Assembly (NCBI RefSeq): GCF_038396785.1
Contig: NZ_CP151087.1
Location: 3,162,001-3,226,000, forward strand
Length of the DNA stretch: 64,000 nucleotides
Source of the DNA: Sphingobacterium thalpophilum
GTDB lineage: Bacteria; Bacteroidota; Bacteroidia; Sphingobacteriales; Sphingobacteriaceae
Direction of reading: 5' to 3'
The notes beneath the pieces are model-generated. The model was given only the letters and a program-made list of their open reading frames with translations. It was not told the DNA's origin and made no database searches. A program made the translations under genes and the position numbers. Shown here in pieces: positions 56,064 to 64,000 of the stretch. Position 1 is the stretch's first letter; each line of letters opens with the position of its first letter.

Positions 56064-58412
56064 TTATTTCTTTTTGTTCGATTTCAACTTGATATTTGTT
56101 TGCAAATCCGTTGTCATTGAATAAGGCACTGAATTTTTGGACGATCCCCTCGTATAATTGGGTTTTGCCGCCATGTCAAAATTAAGTGTACCGCCTTCAT
56201 GCAATGCTTTGTGACTTAACCAGTTTTTACCATAATCCTTACCATTCATTTGCAATGTGTTTACATATACATTTTCAGCTGAGTTCTTCGGTGCATCAAT
56301 GGTCAATGTCTTACCATTTTCAAATGTTAGGGTCGCTTTTTTAAATAATGGAGCTCCCAGCACATATTCATCCGTCGCCGGACAAACCGGATAGAATCCA
56401 AGCGCTGAAAAAACATACCATGCAGAGGTTTGACCATTATCTTCATCGCCACAATAGCCATCAGGTGTAGGCTTATACATTCGGTCCATCACTTGACGCA
56501 CCCAATATTGTGTTTTCCAAGGTTGGCCAGCGTAATTGTACAAATATGGCATATGCTGAATTGGCTGATTACCATGTGCATATTGCCCCATATTCGCAAC
56601 CTGCATTTCACGTATTTCATGGATAATACCACCATAATAGCTATCGTCGAAATCTGGGGACTGAACAAACACCGAATCCAACATGCTCACAAAAGTCTTC
56701 TCTCCGCCCATCAGATCGATCAGCCCCTGAACATCGTGAAATACGCTCCACGAATAATGCCAGCTATTTCCTTCTGTGAATGCGTCACCCCATTTCAATG
56801 GATTAAAAGGAGCCTGGAATTTTCCATCTTTATTCTTTCCACGCATAAGATTGGTCGATGGATCAAATAAATTCTTATAGTTTTGTGCACGCTTAGCATA
56901 CAAATCAATTTCAGCCTTCGGACGGTTCAATGCTTTTGCCAATTGGTAGATCGTGAAATCGTCATAGGCATATTCCAATGTACGTGCTGCATTTTCATTG
57001 ATTTTAACATCATATGGTACATAACCCAAACTATTGTAATATTCAACGCCTTTTCTTCCAACAGCACTCATCGGTCCTTCATTATTAGCACCGTGTTGTA
57101 AAGCCTCGTATAACTTATTGATATCATAACCGCGCAATCCCTTCATATAAGCATCCGAAACCACCGAAGCAGAGTTATTACCCACCATGATATCAGCATA
57201 CCCCGGACTGCTCCATTCAGGAAGAAAGCCTCCTTCTAAATAGGCATTGAGAAGACCTTCCTGCATTTCCTTATTAATGGAAGGATACATAAAATTTAAG
57301 AATGGGTACAACGCCCTAAAAGTGTCCCAAAAACCTGTTCCTCCAAATAAATAACCAGGAAGTGTTTTTCCATTATATGGACTGTAATGTACAGCCTTTC
57401 CTTGCGCATCAATTTCATATAACTTGTTCGGGAAAAATAAAGTCCGATACATGGTCGAATAAAACGTGCGCAACTGATCGATATCATCACCTTCTACTTT
57501 AATTTTCCCTAAGGTCGAATTCCAGATCTGACGTCCGTCTTCTTTTATTTGATCAAAAGATTTGTTACCTAACTCATTTAAGTTTAATAAGGCTTGTTCG
57601 GCACTGATAAAGGAAGACGCTACTTTCACCTGCACTGGTTTCGTTTTGTCTTTTACCTTAAACCCGACGATTGCACCAGTGTGATCACCTTTGATCTGAA
57701 GTTGCCCATCCTTCTTCTCTTTGCCTTCCCAAGTAGCGACACTTGCAAAAGGTTGATCAAAAACCAAAACAAAATAATTCTTGAAATTAGCTGGCAGTGG
57801 GCCGCGTGCATATTTCGAAGAATAGCCAATGATCATATTTTTTTCTGGAATAATCTGAACTTCAGACCCCTTTTCATAAGCATCCAAAACAATATAAGCA
57901 TCGTCTGTTTTATTAAACGAGATCCTAAACATGGCTGCGCGTTCTGTTGGTGTCATCTCTGCAGTCACATCGTGATCCGCTAGATAAACCGAATAATAAT
58001 ACGGTTTTACAATCTCCGCTTTATGCGAAAACCAGCTCGCACGCTCGTCTTGATCAAATACAGGCTTTCCAGTTACAGGCATGATAGAAAAAACACCGTA
58101 ATCATTCATCCAGGGTGATGGCTGGTGAGTCTGTTTTAATCCACGAATCTTATCAGCGGTATATTGATACTGCCATCCGTCGCCATTTTTTCCTGTTTGT
58201 GGTGTCCACATATTCATTCCCCAAGGTCTCGCAATCGAGGGATAGGTGTTACCATTGGACAACTCAAATTTGGATTCGGTACCCATTAATGGATTAACAA
58301 GATCGACAGCTTCTAGCTGCTGTCCTCTAAATTTCTGAGCCAAAACCGGTTTTGCGTAAAACAAACCCAAAGACAATAACGACCCTAGAAAAACACTTAA
58401 AGATTTCTTCAT
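56064..58412 (-). CDS. GH92 alpha-mannosidase (GDEDNGQ type), exported
   Basis: 782 residues with a signal peptide (to about 25). The motifs almost duplicate those of the GH92 at 43101: VDLVNPLMGTESKFELSNG, TGFWDTFRALYPFLNF, YAHGNQPIQHMPYLYNYA and GDEDNGQTSAWYVFSALGFYPV. It is the first gene of a five-gene operon (GH92, metallopeptidase, GH92, kinase, regulator) with gaps of 1-16 bp. The promoter and LacI-type operator lie 26-71 bp upstream. The C-terminal tail is basic (TDLQTNIKLKSNKKK) and absent in the 53026 enzyme. Confidence 0.94.
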   Translation of the reverse strand: MKKSLSVFLGSLLSLGLFYAKPVLAQKFRGQQLEAVDLVNPLMGTESKFELSNGNTYPSIARPWGMNMWTPQTGKNGDGWQYQYTADKIRGLKQTHQPSPWMNDYGVFSIMPVTGKPVFDQDERASWFSHKAEIVKPYYYSVYLADHDVTAEMTPTERAAMFRISFNKTDDAYIVLDAYEKGSEVQIIPEKNMIIGYSSKYARGPLPANFKNYFVLVFDQPFASVATWEGKEKKDGQLQIKGDHTGAIVGFKVKDKTKPVQVKVASSFISAEQALLNLNELGNKSFDQIKEDGRQIWNSTLGKIKVEGDDIDQLRTFYSTMYRTLFFPNKLYEIDAQGKAVHYSPYNGKTLPGYLFGGTGFWDTFRALYPFLNFMYPSINKEMQEGLLNAYLEGGFLPEWSSPGYADIMVGNNSASVVSDAYMKGLRGYDINKLYEALQHGANNEGPMSAVGRKGVEYYNSLGYVPYDVKINENAARTLEYAYDDFTIYQLAKALNRPKAEIDLYAKRAQNYKNLFDPSTNLMRGKNKDGKFQAPFNPLKWGDAFTEGNSWHYSWSVFHDVQGLIDLMGGEKTFVSMLDSVFVQSPDFDDSYYGGIIHEIREMQVANMGQYAHGNQPIQHMPYLYNYAGQPWKTQYWVRQVMDRMYKPTPDGYCGDEDNGQTSAWYVFSALGFYPVCPATDEYVLGAPLFKKATLTFENGKTLTIDAPKNSAENVYVNTLQMNGKDYGKNWLSHKALHEGGTLNFDMAAKPNYTRGSSKNSVPYSMTTDLQTNIKLKSNKKK

Positions 58413-58437
58413 TATTTAGGATATATAAAAATATTTC

Positions 58438-58455
58438 TACTAAAACGTATTAGTA
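58438..58455. promoter_or_regulatory. LacI-type operator, copy 3 (GH92-to-response-regulator operon)
   Basis: TACTAAAACGTATTAGTA, a palindrome with one mismatched pair. It overlaps the last 2 bases of the -7 box at 58454-58461 and covers the predicted start of transcription. A bound repressor would block initiation. It lies 26 bp upstream of the GH92 start and 100 bp from the end of the LacI-family gene. Confidence 0.8.
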
Positions 58456-58483
58456 AAGATATAAAAAAGAATATTAAATCAAA
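58454..58483 (-). promoter_or_regulatory. Promoter of the GH92 operon
   Basis: On the minus strand: TTTG (58483-58480), 18 nt, TATCTTTA (58461-58454), one base off the -7 consensus. The operator follows at once. Confidence 0.6.
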
Positions 58484-58560
58484 ATAAAGACCTGGAATTG
58501 GACAAACACGTCTTATGATTTTTACAATTCAATTTCTATATATTCATTTGCTGTCCCATT

Positions 58561-59547
58561 TTAGCGTCGCATCAATTTCGTTGAGATGATATATTCTTTC
58601 GGTGTGGATATCCCCTGATCTATTTCCTTTAACAAAACTTTTACACAAGTTTTAGCCAGAGCTTCCAATGGTTGTTGAATACAGGAAATCTTAGGATTCA
58701 AAATATCAAATAATTCATGGTCATCAAAAGAAAACATCGGAAAATTATAGCTATTCTCAGGTGCCGACCGTAATACCTTCAATCCGAGAATACAAAGATA
58801 ATTTGTGGTAAAAAATAGACCATCTAAGCCTATCTGCTTAGCTGCCCAATTTTTCAACATACGTGAACCGTTCTGCTTCAGGTGCTGATAAGGCAATTGC
58901 AGTATGCGAGGTTCCATTCCGTATGTGTCACAAAAATCCAAATAAGCACGCTTACGCGCCAGCATTTGTGGTTGATCCGAATCGATGGTTACCAACCCAA
59001 AATTTCTACAACCAATAGATTTCAAATAGTCACATGCATTCTTCCCACTAACTTCATTGTCAATATGTACATAATGGGTTTCCACTGTTGGAGAATTTCT
59101 ATCAAAAACGACCAACGGAACCTTATGTTCCAATATTTTGCGCTGATATTCTTCCAGATCTACTGTCGGAGCCAAAATAATACCTTCCACTTTCTTTTCC
59201 AACATCGAATCGATGATATCGCGTGCATTTTGCGAATCTCCAAGCGTACTACTGTAGAGGACGTGATAATCTTTCTTTCGGAACAATTCCTCTACATACA
59301 ATGCAAATGGACCAAAAAAAGAATCCCCAATATTTTCTACAATTAGACCAATGGTATTTGACCGCCCCGTTGCTAAACTCTTAGCGAGAGCATTGGGCTT
59401 ATAGCCAACTTTTTCAACGTATGCAAGTACGCGGCTTTCCAATTCCTTGCTAATGCGTGCTCGCTCGGCTTTGTGATTGATGACTAACGAAACAGTTGAT
59501 TTAGACACATTGAGTTCCTGTGCTATTTCTTTAATTGATTTGGCCAT
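58561..59547 (-). CDS. LacI-family transcriptional regulator
   Basis: 328 residues. N-terminal helix-turn-helix SIKEIAQELNVSKSTVSLVIN and hinge region KVGYKPNALAKSLATGRS, then a periplasmic-binding-protein-like sensor core (TIGLIVENIGDSFFGPF, EGIILAPTVDLEEY, FFTTNYLCILGLKVL). It is on the same strand as the GH92 operon and lies directly upstream of it, 148 bp away. The three operator-like palindromes in this locus (45432, 50855, 58438) are its most likely targets. The ligand is probably a mannose-derived sugar or oligosaccharide, by context only. Confidence 0.94.
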   Translation of the reverse strand: MAKSIKEIAQELNVSKSTVSLVINHKAERARISKELESRVLAYVEKVGYKPNALAKSLATGRSNTIGLIVENIGDSFFGPFALYVEELFRKKDYHVLYSSTLGDSQNARDIIDSMLEKKVEGIILAPTVDLEEYQRKILEHKVPLVVFDRNSPTVETHYVHIDNEVSGKNACDYLKSIGCRNFGLVTIDSDQPQMLARKRAYLDFCDTYGMEPRILQLPYQHLKQNGSRMLKNWAAKQIGLDGLFFTTNYLCILGLKVLRSAPENSYNFPMFSFDDHELFDILNPKISCIQQPLEALAKTCVKVLLKEIDQGISTPKEYIISTKLMRR

Positions 59548-59958
59548 AAGAGCATTTTCATAAAATTAGGGTGAAATTAGAAAATAAATATGAACATATC
59601 GGAGATTACAATTGATAGCACACACTAAATTATTACACAATCGTATGCGTAGGCAGCAAAAACGAACAGATTATCCTATTAAGGCTCTTTCATTACCGTT
59701 GTTATCCCTCCACGAGTGCGAGCCAATACAATCAAAAAGATATTTTTGACTAAATTTAACGCTCATTCTTTTTAGAGTAATACTTCTTTAAAATAGAAGT
59801 ATTACTCTAAAGAACAAACGAACCATTATAAATAAATTTAAATAGGTCCATACAATTAAATAGGACCACCTGACTGTTTTAATGGATTAAGTTGAACTGC
59901 GATATAAACTAGTGGACAATCTTAGCGAAGAAAAAAATTAATTTAAAGAAATAACCGA
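59548..59958. other. Divergent intergenic region between the LacI-family and sulfatase genes
   Basis: 411 bp with no ORF. It holds a perfect 17-bp inverted repeat (59771-59811), a -7-like TATTTTTG on the plus strand (59741-59748), and a short AAATAGG direct repeat near 59848 and 59868. No copy of the LacI-type operator was seen here. Confidence 0.65.
59771..59811. repeat. Perfect 17-bp inverted repeat upstream of the sulfatase
   Basis: Arms 59771-59787 and 59795-59811 with loop TTAAAAT. No T-run follows on either strand. If transcription starts after 59741-59748, the hairpin sits in the sulfatase leader. Confidence 0.75.
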
Positions 59959-61399
59959 ATGCAAATGAAAACATCTTTTATGTTATCTCTTCTTTTGACT
60001 CTAGCCTCTCTTGCTATAGCTCAAAAGAAAGACCAGAGACCGAATATTGTACTTATTATGGCAGATGATCTTGGTTATGGAGACCTTGGTGTTTACGGTC
60101 AGCAAAAAATTGCAACGAGGCATATCGATTCATTGGCTGCCAAAGGGATGAAATTTGACAACTTCTACGCTGGTACATCGGTGTGCGCTCCCTCGCGATC
60201 ATCTTTAATGACAGGACAGCATACTGGTCACACCTATGTAAGGGGTAACAAAGAAATTGAGCCCGAAGGACAACAACCGCTAGCCGACTCTGTACAAACT
60301 TTTGCTATGCTTCTACAACAGGCAGGATATACAACCGGTGCGTTTGGAAAATGGGGACTTGGCATGGTCCATACAACAGGTGCTCCTGATCAAAAAGGAT
60401 TCGATGAATTCTATGGCTATAACTGCCAACGTCAATCCCATCGCTACTACCCAACTCACCTCTGGCATAATAACGAAAGGATAGAACTCCACGGCAATGG
60501 TTTAATGGCCCAAGGACAGTATGCACCAGCATTAATCCAAGAGAAGACCTTAGAATTTATTGATAAAAATAGTGAGAAACCTTTTTTCCTATATGTACCT
60601 ACCGTGCTTCCTCACGCCGAGTTGTCTGGTCCGGACGACAAATATTACCAACTATATGCCAACAGGTTTGACGAAAAGCCACATAAAGGCAATGACTATG
60701 GACCGCAAGCTACGGTTACTGGCTACGCTTCGGTAAAAAAACATCATGCCATGTATGCGAGTATGGTAAGCCGTATGGATGCTTATGTCGGTCAAATTGT
60801 TGATCGGTTACGCGAAAACAAGCTATTGGATAATACAATTATCATTTTTACAAGCGACAACGGATCGCACAAAGAAGGCGGAGCCGATCCCAATTTTTTC
60901 AATAGCTCTGGCGGGTTACGCGGCAACAAACGCGACCTCTATGAAGGTGGCATCAAGACCCCTTTCATTGTTTATTGGCATGGTAAAGTTGCCGAAGGGA
61001 AAACCTCAAACTACCTGGGCGCTTTTTGGGATATTATGCCGACGATGGTCGAGCTTGCCGGGACAAAAAAACCGCATTATACAGACGGAATTTCATTTTT
61101 ACCAACGCTGCTAGGTAAAAACAAGCAACAAAAACAGCACCAATACCTGTACTGGGAATTTCATGAAGATGGGGGGGCGTCAAGCCCTGCGCCAAGGAGA
61201 TTGGAAACTTATCTTACAAAAAGTGACAAGTAGCCAACCTACAGCCGAACTATATAATCTCAAACAAGATCCAAAAGAACAACACAATATTGCCCAGGAA
61301 AACCCAACGAAAGTAAAAGAATTACGTCAGCTGATTGAAAAAGCGCATGTCGAAAGTGATATTTTCCCATTAACAAGTGTAAATATGCACATAAAATAA
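59959..61399 (+). pseudogene. Sulfatase (arylsulfatase family) with a frameshift near the C-terminus
   Basis: Signal peptide (to about 21), then a type I sulfatase: metal-binding MADDLGYGD, formylglycine site C76 in VCAPSRSSLMTG, GKWGLG, and SDNGSHKEGG. The frame from 59959 closes at 61233 after an unrelated tail. The proper continuation (GRQALRQGDWKLIL, then ELYNLKQDPKEQHNIAQ) lies in the +1 frame up to 61399. The break is at the seven G's 61171-61177; six would restore a 479-residue protein. The truncated protein loses the last 75 residues including the GDWK strand. It could be a real mutation, a sequencing error, or a slippery switch. Substrate unknown. Confidence 0.85.
61171..61177 (+). 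other. G7 tract where the sulfatase reading frame breaks
   Basis: Seven consecutive G's inside the codons for His-Glu-Asp-Gly-Gly. Removing one G joins the two sulfatase frames exactly. Confidence 0.85.
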
Positions 61400-61517
61400 G
61401 GTTTGGGGAGTAGCAAACTGAGCGTTATTTTCCCCAAAAAACATTAAAATTCCGGAAAGTATAGCAACAGGAAAAAGATACCAAGAAATAGAAATGATTG
61501 ACTTCCTATACAGGCAC

Positions 61518-61552
61518 AAAAAAAGATCCTAGCCCACTGTAGAACTAGGATC
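61518..61552 (-). terminator. Terminator after the phospholipase gene
   Basis: Stem GATCCTAG (61525-61532) with CTAGGATC (61545-61552), followed on the minus strand by TTTTTTTG. It lies 57 bp past the phospholipase stop and may also limit the convergent sulfatase transcript. Confidence 0.82.
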
Positions 61553-61608
61553 GTATAGATAAAGAAGTACCGCCAACAGATACCATTTATCAATGAATCG
61601 TTAGCTTA

Positions 61609-64000
61609 TTATCCCAACTGAGGGTCAGTTTTCGAATGATTACCCGTTTCCACACGCCCCGCAAACTGGCGTTCAAATTTGGTTCCCCCCACGTGCAAAG
61701 TAACATCATACCAACCATGGGTTTTATGAGATTCCACAATCCACTTCGTAGATTTCCCTGCCGCAAGTACAATAGATTTCTTCCAGGTGCTGTAAGCATT
61801 ATCTTCTACATGTACATGAAATGATTTTTCCCCTTTGTTATGGATCTCCAGTACAAGATTACCCGTCAAAAGACCTTTCTTCCCGATTTGATAGGTCGCT
61901 CCAACAGATAAGGGTTCCTCCTGTCCTTTAAATCCGCGCATAAAACCATTAGGTCCGTACACAGTCAAATCGTAAAGGTGATCTTTAAAGTCCGCCAAGT
62001 TCCAGTCAAAGCTTAGTTCCTGACCAGCAACAACTGCAAATGGCCAAAATTTCACTCCGTCTTTATAACTCGGGCCACTATAGACATTAAATGGGCTATT
62101 TAGCGATTTACTACCAAATACCTTATTGCCAACTTCTAGTGTCAGATGAATCTGATTGTGTTCCTTAGCAAAAGAGTCTTTGACATAAAGCTCGTAAGCC
62201 AACGCGCTGGAGTTTTTCTGACCTTTCTCCTGTCTTGCCAGTAAAGTGGAATGACCTTTAGACCGCAATCCTGCGGCATCCTCTTTCGACCAAACATGAA
62301 AATTATTAGGTAGCGGTTTCGATTTCGCTTCATCAATCGCATAAATCTGCTGATTCCGATCAAGGAAAGGCAAATCAACAGCATTCGCTCCCTCAGCTTT
62401 CCGAAATATCGATGTCAAATCACCTGTAATGGCCCGGCGCCAAGAGCTGATATTCTCCTCTTTTACCTGCTTGCGCAACTTTTTCTCAAAGAAATGCTCC
62501 ATAAACTGAATCGTCGATGTGATATCGCAAATCTCCGAATTGACCCAACCGCCTTTTGACCAAGGTGACGCCACAATCAAAGGTACGCGGTAACCGAGCC
62601 CCACTGGGCCTTCCGTTGCATTATCTTTTTCTTCACCGTCGGCAAGCTCCTGTGCTAAACTCACATATTCACCGCTATAATCCAATTCCGGAGAGGTCTT
62701 TCCTGAATGGCTATCTGCTGGATTAGGTGCTACAAAAGGAGGAATATGGTCAAAATAACCATCATTCTCATCATAGTTCAGAATAAAAATGGTTTTCTTC
62801 CAGACTTCTGGATTCTCTGTCAGAATATTCAAAAGCTCTGATACATACCAAGCTCCATACATAGGGGCGCTCGGGTGATCTGAGAAGCTTTGTGGTGCTA
62901 CAAGCCAAGACACTGCCGGTAACTTTCCAGATTTCACATCATGTCTAAATTGGTGTAAAACATCTCCCTTAGGAACAGTAATCTTTTCACCTTCATGTGT
63001 CACCACGCTTGTCTCGCGATAGAAAGAATCACCCTCGTTCGTCTGAAAAGCGCGTTCATGCAAGGCACGCTGTTCTTTAGGAAGCTGCTGAAAAGCATGA
63101 TCCGTAAGACGTGCCAAATGTTTTTGATAGCTATTCAGCTGCTCCTGCTTCTGCTTGAGTTTATTCTGTGTTTTTTGTACACTCTCGGTATTATTATTCG
63201 CTAGTGCTTTTTCAAGTTCTTGAATCTCCGCTGGTAATTCAGCAACACGTTTACGCATAAAATCAAGATGGCTTTTCTTGAATTCAATATGATATTGTGC
63301 AAACCATTCCAAATTGTTGTCTGTAAAATTTCCCAACAGATCCTCACCGTTTAAGCCACTTTCTATGCTGACTTCATTTTGGTAGACTTTCCAGGAGATC
63401 CCTGCTTCTTCCAAGCGTTCCGGAAAAGTCTTCCAATGTGCCCAACGGTTAAAATAGATATCTGAATTCCGCACCAATGGCTTCGCCCCTTTATGCGGCA
63501 CACAGGTTCCCGTCCAAAAGAAATGCCTATTGGTTGTTGTACCTGTAATAGACGAACAGAAGTGCTGGTCACAGATTGTAAAGGCATCAGCCAATGCATA
63601 ATAAAAAGGGATATCCTCCCGTGTATAATAACCCATTGTCAACGGAATCTCTCTCAAGACCTTTCCTCCTGGTCTTTTCGCTTCAATCCAGTTGTCGTGT
63701 TTTCCCTGATTACGGGCTGCCATTTGGTTTTCCCAGGAATGTGGTAAATTTCCGGTCCAGGCAGCGTTTGAGTTTTTGATATCCAGTCGGAACGGCGAAT
63801 AAGTCTTACCTGCAGCCGACGACTGCAACCATACGGGATTACCGCTAGGCAATTTAATCGCCCGTGGATCATTAAATCCCCTAACCCCGCGAAGGGTTCC
63901 AAAACTATGATCAAAAGAACGATTCTCTTGCATTAATAAGACAATATGTTCGGCATCTAAAAAGGTACTTCCTGTTATAGGTTCAATCGCCAATGCACGC
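61609..64000 (-). CDS. Phosphocholine-specific phospholipase C (partial, runs off the window)
   Basis: The stop is at 61609 and the frame is open to the window end. No ATG start is inside, and the codon at 63993 is a TTG within coding sequence, so the N-terminus, including any Tat signal, is outside. Visible: IVLLMQENRSFDHSFGTLRGVRG (metal-binding start of the phosphoesterase domain), NYDENDGYFDHIPPF, HPSAPMYGAWYVSELL, and two C-terminal domains of the DUF756 type (about the last 200 residues, e.g. YDLTVYGPNGFMRGF and HGWYDVTLHVGG). The family splits phosphatidylcholine and sphingomyelin or, in some members, other phosphoesters. A helical insertion near 270-310 (IQELEKALANNNTESVQKTQNKL) is a coiled coil. 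Confidence 0.93.
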   Translation of the reverse strand, partial: RALAIEPITGSTFLDAEHIVLLMQENRSFDHSFGTLRGVRGFNDPRAIKLPSGNPVWLQSSAAGKTYSPFRLDIKNSNAAWTGNLPHSWENQMAARNQGKHDNWIEAKRPGGKVLREIPLTMGYYTREDIPFYYALADAFTICDQHFCSSITGTTTNRHFFWTGTCVPHKGAKPLVRNSDIYFNRWAHWKTFPERLEEAGISWKVYQNEVSIESGLNGEDLLGNFTDNNLEWFAQYHIEFKKSHLDFMRKRVAELPAEIQELEKALANNNTESVQKTQNKLKQKQEQLNSYQKHLARLTDHAFQQLPKEQRALHERAFQTNEGDSFYRETSVVTHEGEKITVPKGDVLHQFRHDVKSGKLPAVSWLVAPQSFSDHPSAPMYGAWYVSELLNILTENPEVWKKTIFILNYDENDGYFDHIPPFVAPNPADSHSGKTSPELDYSGEYVSLAQELADGEEKDNATEGPVGLGYRVPLIVASPWSKGGWVNSEICDITSTIQFMEHFFEKKLRKQVKEENISSWRRAITGDLTSIFRKAEGANAVDLPFLDRNQQIYAIDEAKSKPLPNNFHVWSKEDAAGLRSKGHSTLLARQEKGQKNSSALAYELYVKDSFAKEHNQIHLTLEVGNKVFGSKSLNSPFNVYSGPSYKDGVKFWPFAVVAGQELSFDWNLADFKDHLYDLTVYGPNGFMRGFKGQEEPLSVGATYQIGKKGLLTGNLVLEIHNKGEKSFHVHVEDNAYSTWKKSIVLAAGKSTKWIVESHKTHGWYDVTLHVGGTKFERQFAGRVETGNHSKTDPQLG

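Noticed and set aside
58882..59346. 154-codon plus-strand ORF inside the LacI-family gene
   Set aside because: Antisense shadow; the LacI-family frame is continuous and carries all family motifs.
1..64000. CRISPR arrays, tRNA or rRNA genes, transposases or phage genes
   Set aside because: None were seen on reading both strands; the longer repeats found are single inverted repeats or regulatory palindromes.
63993..64000. TTG at 63993 as the phospholipase start
   Set aside because: The frame stays open upstream to the window edge and the sequence already aligns with the inside of the family's N-terminal region, so the gene is cut, not started here.

Overview
The window looks like a chromosomal segment of a Sphingobacteriaceae member (Bacteroidota), probably Sphingobacterium or a close relative. 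The signs are AT-rich DNA, an LpxC-FabZ fusion, SusC/SusD pairs, the type IX secretion regulator PorX, a bacillithiol-linked YtxJ, SPII lipoproteins throughout, and promoters of the Bacteroidota form (TTTG, about 19 nt, TAnnTTTG). No tRNA, rRNA, CRISPR array, insertion sequence or prophage was seen.

1-20.4 kb is mostly core genome. A leftward lipid A block (HD phosphohydrolase, lpxD, lpxC-fabZ, lpxA, an orphan ABC ATPase) is followed by porX, tsaE, an ABC ATPase, an esterase, alanine dehydrogenase, a CapD-type sugar-nucleotide epimerase/dehydratase, a TPR protein, ribH, ytxJ, a lipoprotein asparaginase, an S4 protein, dapD, a TsaC/YrdC protein, a DUF4920 protein and folP.

20.4-26.1 kb is a leftward cassette that I interpret as copper acquisition. 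It holds a di-heme MbnH-type peroxidase, an MbnP-type lipoprotein, a TonB-dependent receptor with a Cys-x3-Met motif in its plug, a Met/His-rich YtkA-like lipoprotein, and a small anchored CxGQC protein. A perfect 15-bp inverted repeat lies upstream of the four-gene part.

26.2-35.6 kb is a compact polysaccharide utilisation locus (PUL): susC, susD, GH30, a SusE/F-like binding lipoprotein, a terminator, and a membrane TPR/HTH (DUF6377-type) regulator upstream. The gene content suggests beta-1,6-glucan as substrate, but that is inference. 35.7-42.0 kb is an RND efflux operon in which the inner-membrane permease and the outer-membrane factor are one 1516-residue ORF with a lipoprotein signal kept at the joint.

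42.1-59.5 kb is a large mannose-directed PUL: an EEP-family phosphoesterase, three GH92 enzymes, susC/susD, a basic-secretory-protein metallopeptidase, a sensor kinase/response regulator pair and a LacI-family regulator. Three of its promoters carry nearly the same 18-bp palindrome fused to the -7 box. This looks like a complete LacI-type regulon of three transcription units. A sulfatase with a frameshift at a G7 tract and a phosphocholine-specific phospholipase C cut by the window edge close the segment.

The most interesting items are the RND-OMF fusion, the self-contained GH92/LacI regulon, and the copper cassette with its CxGQC protein and hairpin.
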